Source of the DNA: Actinomycetota bacterium
Lineage (GTDB): Bacteria; Actinomycetota; Thermoleophilia; Gaiellales; Gaiellaceae
NCBI GenBank assembly: GCA_005885565.1
Contig: VAXK01000148.1
Location: forward strand, 1-17,553
Direction: 5' to 3'
DNA: 17,553 bases
Shown: in pieces, positions 12,440-17,553 of the stretch
Layout: every line of letters begins with the position of its first letter
How positions within the stretch are numbered: position 1 is the first letter of the stretch
The notes under the pieces: model-generated
Told to the model about the DNA's origin: nothing
Databases searched by the model: none
What the model saw: only the letters and a program-made list of their open reading frames with translations
Position numbers and translations under genes: made by a program

Positions 12440-13606
12440 ATGTCAGAGACGATCCCGTGGTGGCTGGCGGAGGCTTCGCCGGAGCCGCTCCCCAGGCGAC
12501 CGCTCGATCGAGCTCCCGACGTCGAGGTGATCGGCGGCGGCGTCACCGGCTGCGCATGCGCGCTCGCGCTCGCCGAGGGCGGGCTCCGCGTTCGCCTCTA
12601 CGAGGCGCGTTCGATCGCGGGCGGCGCCAGCGGGCGGAACGGCGGCTTCGCGCTTGGAGGCGGAGCGATGCGCTACGACGTCGCGCGCGAGACGTTCGGG
12701 CGCGACGCGGCCCGAGCGTACTGGCGGCTGACGGAGGCGTACCTCGACCGCCTCGAGCTGCTTGCCGGAGACGCGCTCACGCGACCGGGAAGCCTGCGCC
12801 TCGCCGCCGACGAGGAGGAGCTCGAGCAGCTTCGGCTCGAGCATGCGGCCCTGCGGGAGGACGGCTTCGCCGCCGAGTGGCGCGACCCTGAGGCGCTCGC
12901 TCCGGGGCTCCGGCGCGCCTTCCTCGGCGGGATCTTCCACCCCCACGACGGCTCGCTCCAGCCGGCGCGTTTCGTCCTGGACCTCGCCACCCGCGCGGTC
13001 GAGGCGGGCGTCGAGGTGCGCGAGCAGACGCGCGTCGAGTCGCTCGACGACCTCGAGGCGGAGCGGGTCGTCATCGCAACCGACGGGTCGGGGCGGGCGC
13101 TGCTCCCGGAGCTCGACGAGGTGATCTGGCCCGCCCGCGGACAGGTCGTCGCGACCGAGCCGCTACCGCAGCGGCTCTTCTCGTACCCGCACTACGCGCG
13201 AAACGGGTTCGATTACTGGCAGCAGGTGCCGGACAGGCGCGTCGTCCTGGGCGGGTTCCGGGACTTCTCGATCCTGTCCGAGCTCACGGACGTGGAGGAG
13301 ACGACGCCGGTGATCCAGGAGGCCCTCGATGCCTTCCTCCTCGAGCTGCTCGGCGAGATGCCGGCGGTCGAATACCGCTGGGCGGGGATCTTCGGCCTGA
13401 CGCAGGACATGCTGCCGCTCGTGGGCCGGATCCCCGGCCGCGACGGCACGTGGGTCGCGGCCGGCTACTCCGGCCACGGCAACGTCCTCGGGCTGATGTG
13501 CGGAGAGCTCGTGGCCGGGGCGATCCTCGGCCGGCCCGATCCGATCCTGGAGCTCTTCGATCCGGCGCGCTTGATCGGCGCCACGCCCGCGGCGTCGCGC
13601 GCCTAG
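12440..13606 (+). CDS. FAD-dependent amine/amino-acid oxidoreductase (DAO family)
   Basis: The 388-residue product is a DAO-superfamily flavoenzyme. It has the dinucleotide fold VIGGGVTGCACALALAEGG with G32, G34 and G37, the ribose-binding Glu55 (LYEAR), and the GGASGRNGGF loop (61-70). It ends with the C-terminal FAD-closing block GIFGLTQDMLPLVGRIP and VAAGYSGHGNVLGLMCGELVA. Such proteins oxidise secondary or primary amines, as in gamma-glutamylputrescine oxidase and sarcosine or glycine oxidases. The substrate is not determined, but the overall pattern is closest to the PuuB-like group. It follows dprA by ten bases on the same strand but probably has its own promoter. It converges with the transhydrogenase operon, and its 3' end abuts a broken HIT gene. 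Confidence 0.88.
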   Translation: MSETIPWWLAEASPEPLPRRPLDRAPDVEVIGGGVTGCACALALAEGGLRVRLYEARSIAGGASGRNGGFALGGGAMRYDVARETFGRDAARAYWRLTEAYLDRLELLAGDALTRPGSLRLAADEEELEQLRLEHAALREDGFAAEWRDPEALAPGLRRAFLGGIFHPHDGSLQPARFVLDLATRAVEAGVEVREQTRVESLDDLEAERVVIATDGSGRALLPELDEVIWPARGQVVATEPLPQRLFSYPHYARNGFDYWQQVPDRRVVLGGFRDFSILSELTDVEETTPVIQEALDAFLLELLGEMPAVEYRWAGIFGLTQDMLPLVGRIPGRDGTWVAAGYSGHGNVLGLMCGELVAGAILGRPDPILELFDPARLIGATPAASRA

Positions 13607-13611
13607 CGTCG

Positions 13612-13747
13612 CCGCCGCGTCCCGGAAACACATCGCGCGGGTCGCGGGGATCGCGCGTCGAGGCGTGCAGGCAGAAGGCGTCCTCGATGCACACGCCGAA
13701 CGCACAAATTGGGTCAGATCGCAGAAGACGCAGTCGCTTTCGGTCAT
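13612..13747 (-). pseudogene. Frameshifted and truncated HIT-family gene remnant
   Basis: Downstream of the cyclodeaminase gene, a GGAGG site and ATG 13747 open MTESDCVFCDLTQ, a HIT-type start with a CxxC. The frame then becomes non-coding. Restoring one A in the CAATTTGT run (about 13709) continues the protein as ICAFGVCIEDAFCLHASTRD, then PRDPRDVFPGRG, which resembles the N-terminal half of HIT-family proteins with a DPRDPxDVxPG block. The expected continuation into a PxxHR segment and the histidine triad is absent, and no homologous sequence follows in any frame. The gene therefore carries two lesions, a one-base deletion and loss of the 3' part next to the end of the convergent FAD oxidoreductase. 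The HIT assignment is from recalled family patterns and is moderately secure. Confidence 0.55.
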
Positions 13748-13758
13748 GCCTCCATGTT

Positions 13759-14694
13759 CTAGAGGTCGAGCTGCTGGAGGTCCAGCTCGTCGGCCCGCTC
13801 GAGCGCGGCGAGCGCGATCGCCAGGTCCTGGATCGCGAGCCCGGTCGAGTCGAAGACGGTGACGTCGTCGTCGGATCGTCGGCCCGGCGCGGTTCCCGCG
13901 AGCACGGCTCCGAGCTCTGTCGCGTCGTCGCGACCGATCACCCCGGTCTCGACGGCATGGACGAGGTCGCCGTTGTGGCTCGCCTGCTCCCAGTCGTCGC
14001 AGAAGACATGCACTCGGGCGAGCTCGCCGACGGCGATCTCGGCCTTGCCGGGCCCGTCGGCGCCCATCAGGCTCACGTGCTGGCCCGGACGTAGGGCCCC
14101 CTCCGCCACGACGAACTCCTTGCCCGGCGTGACGGTCGCGACGACGTCGGCGGCGAGCGCGTCGTCGCGGCTCGCGGCCACACGCGCGCCGATCTCGTCC
14201 GCGGCGGCGCGCGCCCGGTCGGCGTCGACGTCCCAAAGCGCGACCTCGCGCCCGACGGCGCCGAACGTCCTCGCGACGGCGCGCCCGTTGACGCCCGCTC
14301 CGATCACGGCTGCGCCCGAGGCGTCGGCGCGGGCGAGCGTCTCGGCCGCGAGGACGGCGGCGGCGCCGGTCCGGAGCGCGGTCACCGCGGCCGCGTCGAG
14401 CAGCGCCTTCGGCATCCCGTTCGACGCGTCAGACAGCACGACGATCCCGGCCACCGTCGGCAGCCCGTGCGCCGGATTGCCCGGGAACGACGTGACCCAC
14501 TTCAGCAGCGCGTGGCCGGCCCCGAGCGCGGGCATCGCGCGGAAGTCTCCAGCCGGATACGCCGGCACGTAGACCTTCGGCGGCATCGACCACTCGCCGC
14601 TCGCGTACGCGACGAAAGCGTTGCGAACCGCCTCGACCGCCCGCTCCGGCGAGACGGCAGCCTCGACGTCGGCAGCGCGGAAGAACGGGAGCAC
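13759..14694 (-). CDS. Ornithine cyclodeaminase / mu-crystallin family protein
   Basis: This family includes ornithine cyclodeaminases, NAD(P)-dependent alanine dehydrogenases, ketimine reductases and opine-type synthases. The 311-residue product has the family core: MPPKVYV (37-43), substrate-site K65 in HALLKWVTSFPGN, and the block GLPTVAGIVVLSDASNGMPKALLD followed by VTALRTGAAAVLA. The dinucleotide fold AAVIGAGVNGRAVARTF has G132, G134 and G137. The DSTGLAIQDLA signature lies near the C-terminus. The reaction cannot be narrowed further. GTG 14694 lies eight bases after the pntB stop, so the gene belongs to the transhydrogenase operon, which fits an enzyme that uses NAD(P)H. Confidence 0.9.
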   Translation of the reverse strand: MLPFFRAADVEAAVSPERAVEAVRNAFVAYASGEWSMPPKVYVPAYPAGDFRAMPALGAGHALLKWVTSFPGNPAHGLPTVAGIVVLSDASNGMPKALLDAAAVTALRTGAAAVLAAETLARADASGAAVIGAGVNGRAVARTFGAVGREVALWDVDADRARAAADEIGARVAASRDDALAADVVATVTPGKEFVVAEGALRPGQHVSLMGADGPGKAEIAVGELARVHVFCDDWEQASHNGDLVHAVETGVIGRDDATELGAVLAGTAPGRRSDDDVTVFDSTGLAIQDLAIALAALERADELDLQQLDL

Positions 14695-14702
14695 CGCGGC
14701 CG

Positions 14703-16094
14703 CTACAGCGCCTTGACGCCGGCGATCAGCTTAGCGACCGAGTCCTTCGCGTCGCCGAACAGCATTACCGTCTTCGGGTTCAGGAAGAGCGGGTTGTCGA
14801 TGCCCGCGAAGCCCGGGTTCATGCTCCGCTTCAGCACGACGACCGTCTGCGACTCGTCGACGTTCAGGATCGGCATGCCGTAGATGGGGCTGCCCGCGTT
14901 CGAGCGCGCGTCGGGGTTCACGACGTCGTTCGCACCGATGACGAGCGCGACGTCGGTGCGCGGGAACTCCGGATTCGCGTCCCCCATTTCCTTCAGCTGC
15001 GGGTAGGGGACGTTCGCCTCGGCGAGGAGCACGTTCATGTGGCCGGGCATGCGGCCCGCGACGGGATGGATCGCATACGAGACCTCCACGCCGCGCGCCT
15101 CGAGCAGGTCGGCGAGCTGGCGGACGTCATGCTGCGCCTGCGCGACCGCCATCCCGTAGCCGGGGACGACCACGACCTTCTGCGCGTAGGCGAGCATGAC
15201 GGCGACGTCGTCGGCGCTCGCCGACCGGACCGCGCCGCCGTTCGTGTCGGCCGCGGCTGCCGGCCCGGCGACGATCTGGCCGAAGGCGCCGAAGAGGACG
15301 TTCGCGAGCGACCGGTTCATCGCGCGCCCCATCAGGAGGGTGAGCAAGGTGCCCGAGGCGCCGACGAGCATGCCGCTCACGATGAGGACGTTGTTCTCGA
15401 GCTCGAACCCGGTGGCGGCCGCGGCGAGCCCAGTGAACGCGTTCAGCAACGAGATCACGACGGGCATGTCGGCGCCGCCGATGGGGAGGACGAAGAGCAC
15501 CCCGAAGAGGAGGGCACCGCCGATCAGGGCCACGATCAGCCACTGGCGCTCTGCGCCGGCGACGATCGCGATGCCCGCGGCGAGGATGGCGCCGAGGAGG
15601 AGCCCGTTCACGACCTGCTGGCCGGCGTAGACGATCGGCCGCCCCTGGATCAGCTCTTGGAGCTTCGCGAAGGCGACCATTGAGCCCGCGAACGACACGC
15701 TTCCGATCAGCGCCGAGAGGATGATCGACACGCTGATGTCGCCGTGCAGCCGTCCGGAGTCGGGTGCGAGGTTGTGGAACTCCGCGAGTGAGATGAGCGC
15801 CGCCGCGCCGCCGCCGACGCCGTTGAACAGCGCCACCATCTGCGGCATCGCGGTCATCTTCACCTTGCGTGCGGCGACGGCTCCGAAGGCGCCGCCGATC
15901 GCCATCCCGAGGAGGATCTCCCAGACGCTGTCGATCTGCTTCTGCGCGAAGGTGATGCCGATCGCGATGAGCATCCCGACGGCGCCGATCCAGTTGCCGC
16001 GCCGCGCCGTCGACGGGTGGGAGAGGAACTTCAGGGCGAAGATGAACGCGACGATCGTCGCCAGATAGGCGAGATCAGTTGCGACCCGACCCAT
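14703..16094 (-). CDS. pntB: NAD(P) transhydrogenase subunit beta
   Basis: PntB supplies most of the proton channel and the NADP-binding domain III of the membrane enzyme that couples proton influx to NADPH formation from NADH. The 463-residue length is normal. The first 280 or so residues are a chain of membrane helices, with the MPQMVALFNGVGGGAAAL block. Domain III has VVPGYGMAVAQAQ near residue 310, HPVAGRMPGHMNVLLAEA near 342, LVIGANDVVNP, YGMPIL, and KRSMNPGFAGIDNPLF, all hallmarks of the NADP site. The ATG at 16094 lies 20 bases inside pntA2, an overlap that suggests coupled translation. Confidence 0.97.
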   Translation of the reverse strand: MGRVATDLAYLATIVAFIFALKFLSHPSTARRGNWIGAVGMLIAIGITFAQKQIDSVWEILLGMAIGGAFGAVAARKVKMTAMPQMVALFNGVGGGAAALISLAEFHNLAPDSGRLHGDISVSIILSALIGSVSFAGSMVAFAKLQELIQGRPIVYAGQQVVNGLLLGAILAAGIAIVAGAERQWLIVALIGGALLFGVLFVLPIGGADMPVVISLLNAFTGLAAAATGFELENNVLIVSGMLVGASGTLLTLLMGRAMNRSLANVLFGAFGQIVAGPAAAADTNGGAVRSASADDVAVMLAYAQKVVVVPGYGMAVAQAQHDVRQLADLLEARGVEVSYAIHPVAGRMPGHMNVLLAEANVPYPQLKEMGDANPEFPRTDVALVIGANDVVNPDARSNAGSPIYGMPILNVDESQTVVVLKRSMNPGFAGIDNPLFLNPKTVMLFGDAKDSVAKLIAGVKAL

Positions 16095-16401
16095 CGTCCT
16101 CCCGTGGGGGGTCGCGGCGCTTGAACATCTCGAGCATGCGGTCGGTGACGACGAAGCCGCCGACCACGTTCGCGGACGCGAGGACGACCGCGACGAGGCC
16201 GACGACGGTCGTGAGCGTGTCCTTGTGGCCCAGGCCTGCGACGAGCATGGCGCCGACGATCACGATCCCGTGGATCGCGTTCGTTCCGGACATGAGCGGC
16301 GTGTGCAGCAGCGTCGGCACCTTCGAGATGACCTCGAAGCCGAGGGCGACGGCCAACACGAGGATGGTCACCTCGAAGACGAGCAGCAGCGAATGGCTCA
16401 T
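16075..16401 (-). CDS. pntA2: NAD(P) transhydrogenase subunit alpha part 2 (membrane)
   Basis: In three-subunit transhydrogenases, as in Rhodospirillum rubrum, the membrane part of the alpha subunit is a separate small protein. The 108-residue product has about three membrane segments, the conserved LHTPLMSGTNAIHGIVIVGAM block (from about residue 31) and a further hydrophobic stretch (LTTVVGLVAVVLASANVVGGFVV). It ends in a charged cytoplasmic tail. ATG 16401 gives the family N-terminus (MSHSLLLVFEVTILVLA); an in-frame GTG at 16449 would fall inside a hairpin and is less likely. It overlaps pntB by 20 bases. Confidence 0.94.
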   Translation of the reverse strand: MSHSLLLVFEVTILVLAVALGFEVISKVPTLLHTPLMSGTNAIHGIVIVGAMLVAGLGHKDTLTTVVGLVAVVLASANVVGGFVVTDRMLEMFKRRDPPREDDGSGRN

Positions 16402-16443
16402 CAGGGCGTGGCCCTTTCGGACGACAGCGCGACCAAGCCGAAC

Positions 16444-16460
16444 CCCCACCCTGGGTGGGG
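16444..16460. repeat. 17-base perfect palindrome in the pntA1-pntA2 gap
   Basis: CCCCACCC and GGGTGGGG flank a single T, giving a strong hairpin on either strand (effective loop about three to five bases). It lies in the 196-base gap between pntA1 and pntA2 (16402-16597). It may act as an attenuator or mRNA stabiliser separating the soluble subunit from the membrane subunits, or it may be a copy of a dispersed palindromic element. Apart from this and a candidate -10, I see nothing in the gap. Confidence 0.5.
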
Positions 16461-16485
16461 AGTCGTCCCGCCTCCCTCGCCGAGG

Positions 16486-16491
16486 ACGCTA
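16486..16491 (-). promoter_or_regulatory. Candidate internal -10 (TAGCGT) upstream of pntA2
   Basis: Read on the minus strand, GCTAGCGT contains a TANNNT hexamer similar to the other candidate -10 elements in the window. A transcript from here would include the 16444-16460 hairpin before the pntA2 start. The evidence is a single hexamer, so this is tentative. Confidence 0.2.
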
Positions 16492-16597
16492 GCGCAAGCG
16501 CGGGGTACGCCGTGTGCCGGTTGTGCACCGACTTCGTCGCGGCGCGCTCCCCACGCGCACCACCCGCGCCACGCGCCGGCAGCCGCAGCCGCGAGCC

Positions 16598-17553
16598 TCA
16601 CGCAGCCACCTCCGTCTTCCGGGTGACGCAGGCGCCGGCGGTGATCTCGTCCGCCCAATCGAGCTCGAGCTCGCCCTGCGGCGCGAGGTGCTGGAGCAGC
16701 GCGGACACGTTCCGCGCGTAGAGCTGGCTCGCGTGGTACGGCATCGTGCTCGGCAGGTTCGTCAAGCCGACGATCGTCACGCCCTCGCGCTCGACCGTCT
16801 CGCCGGGCTCGGTCAGCTCGCAGTTCCCCCCGGCTTCGGCGGCCACGTCGACCACCACCGAACCCGGCCGCATCCCGCGCACCGCCGTCGCCGGGATCAG
16901 GCGCGGCGCCGGCCGGCCCGGCACCAACGCGGTCGTGACCACCACGTCGAAGTCGGCGATCCGTCCCTCGAGCGCCTCCTGCTGGCGGCGCCGATCCTGC
17001 TCCGACAGCTCGCGCGCGTATCCGCCCTCCGTCTCCTCCACCGTCACGCCGAGGTCGAGGAAGGTCGCGCCGAGGCTCTCCACCTGCTCGCGCACCGCGG
17101 CCCGCACGTCGAAGCCCGTCACGACCGCACCGAGCCGCCGCGCTGTCGCGATGGCCTGGAGCCCAGCGACGCCGGCGCCCAGCACGAGTACCTTCGCCGG
17201 AGCGACCGTGCCCGCGGCGGTCATCAGCATGGGGAAGAACCGCGGCAGCCGCTCCGCCGCGAGGACGATCGCCTTGTACCCGGAGACCGTGGCCTGCGAG
17301 GACAGGGCGTCCATCGGCTGAGCCCGCGTGATCCGCGGAATCGACTCCATCGCGAACGCGATCACGCCCTGCGCGCTCAGCCGCTCGATCCCCTCCGCAT
17401 CCGTCAGCGGCTGGAGGAACGCGACGAGCACCGAGCCGTCCCGGAGGGCCTCGGCCTCCTCGGCCGAGGGCTTCTGCACCTTCACGACGGCGTCGGCGTC
17501 GAACGCGTTCTCGACGAGGCTCGCGCCTGCCTCCGCGAAGGCCTCGTCCGGAA
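16598..17553 (-). CDS. pntA1: NAD(P) transhydrogenase subunit alpha part 1 (NAD-binding, 5' partial)
   Basis: This is the soluble NAD(H)-binding domain I of transhydrogenase, related to alanine dehydrogenase. The frame is open to the window edge, so the N-terminus is missing; 317 residues are visible, beginning PDEAFAEAGASLVENAFDAD. Seen in order are ADAVVKVQKPS, the FLQPLTDAE segment, AMESIPRITRAQPMDALSSQ, the Rossmann block VLVLGAGVAGLQAIATARRLGA (GAGVAG at visible residues 125-130), FDVRAAVREQVESLGA, GGYARELSEQD and PGSVVVDVAAEAGGNCE. These match the family closely. It is the first visible gene of the minus-strand operon. Confidence 0.96.
   Translation of the reverse strand, partial: PDEAFAEAGASLVENAFDADAVVKVQKPSAEEAEALRDGSVLVAFLQPLTDAEGIERLSAQGVIAFAMESIPRITRAQPMDALSSQATVSGYKAIVLAAERLPRFFPMLMTAAGTVAPAKVLVLGAGVAGLQAIATARRLGAVVTGFDVRAAVREQVESLGATFLDLGVTVEETEGGYARELSEQDRRRQQEALEGRIADFDVVVTTALVPGRPAPRLIPATAVRGMRPGSVVVDVAAEAGGNCELTEPGETVEREGVTIVGLTNLPSTMPYHASQLYARNVSALLQHLAPQGELELDWADEITAGACVTRKTEVAA

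Noticed and set aside
10993..12546. Long minus-strand frame (517 codons) opposite comM/dprA
   Set aside because: It lacks any recognisable domain, is rich in Arg, Glu and Ser, and lies fully antisense to two well-supported genes, which is typical of GC-rich shadow frames.
13163..14236. Minus-strand frame of 357 codons covering the end of the FAD oxidoreductase, the HIT remnant and part of the cyclodeaminase
   Set aside because: Only the short HIT-like part near 13710-13747 resembles protein; the rest is antisense or out of frame with real genes.
1..17553. CRISPR arrays, tRNA or rRNA genes, transposases, attachment sites
   Set aside because: No regularly spaced repeats, cloverleaf-like sequences, transposase motifs or flanking direct repeats were seen by eye.

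Overview
The window is GC-rich (very high G/C at third codon positions), gene-dense chromosomal DNA. Gene order, C-terminal tails and probable leaderless transcription units suggest a deep-branching actinobacterium, perhaps an uncultured Thermoleophilia/Gaiellales-like lineage. That placement is inference; no rRNA gene or other strong taxonomic marker is present.

Region 1 (1-4808, + strand) is a housekeeping translation and secretion operon: ffh (5' end outside the window), rpsP, a KhpA-type KH protein, a metallophosphoesterase, rimM, trmD, two tandem signal peptidase I genes and rplS. Most junctions overlap (GTGA, TTGA, ATGA, TGATG), implying translational coupling. The second signal peptidase has Ala where the catalytic Ser should be. 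TrmD departs from the family at its AdoMet-binding knot. The rplS tail appears to change frame.

Region 2 (4807-7461, + strand) holds a TolB-like beta-propeller lipoprotein, then rnhB, a cupin, yraN and a 33-codon ORF. RNase HII lacks an internal block that normally carries a catalytic Asp. yraN has no ATG/GTG/TTG start and probably uses CTG.

Region 3 (7481-9903) interrupts the common rnhB-yraN-comM-dprA order. It carries a multi-pass membrane protein of unknown function, a solitary SPPY-type DNA methyltransferase and a convergent GNAT acetyltransferase. A perfect hairpin shared by two stop codons separates the last two.

Region 4 (9977-13606, + strand) is comM-dprA (DNA uptake and processing), then a DAO-family FAD oxidoreductase that probably has its own leaderless promoter.

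Region 5 (17553 to 13612, - strand) encodes a three-subunit proton-translocating NAD(P) transhydrogenase (pntA1, pntA2, pntB) and an ornithine cyclodeaminase/mu-crystallin family gene. It ends in a frameshifted and truncated remnant of a HIT-family gene that abuts the FAD oxidoreductase.

No CRISPR array, tRNA, rRNA or insertion sequence was found, and no gap exceeds 300 bases. I see no clear new multi-gene system. The strongest leads are the apparently inactive LepB paralog, the RNase HII lacking its catalytic block, a recurrent TANNNT-N6/7-RTG leaderless promoter pattern, and the membrane-protein/methyltransferase insertion.
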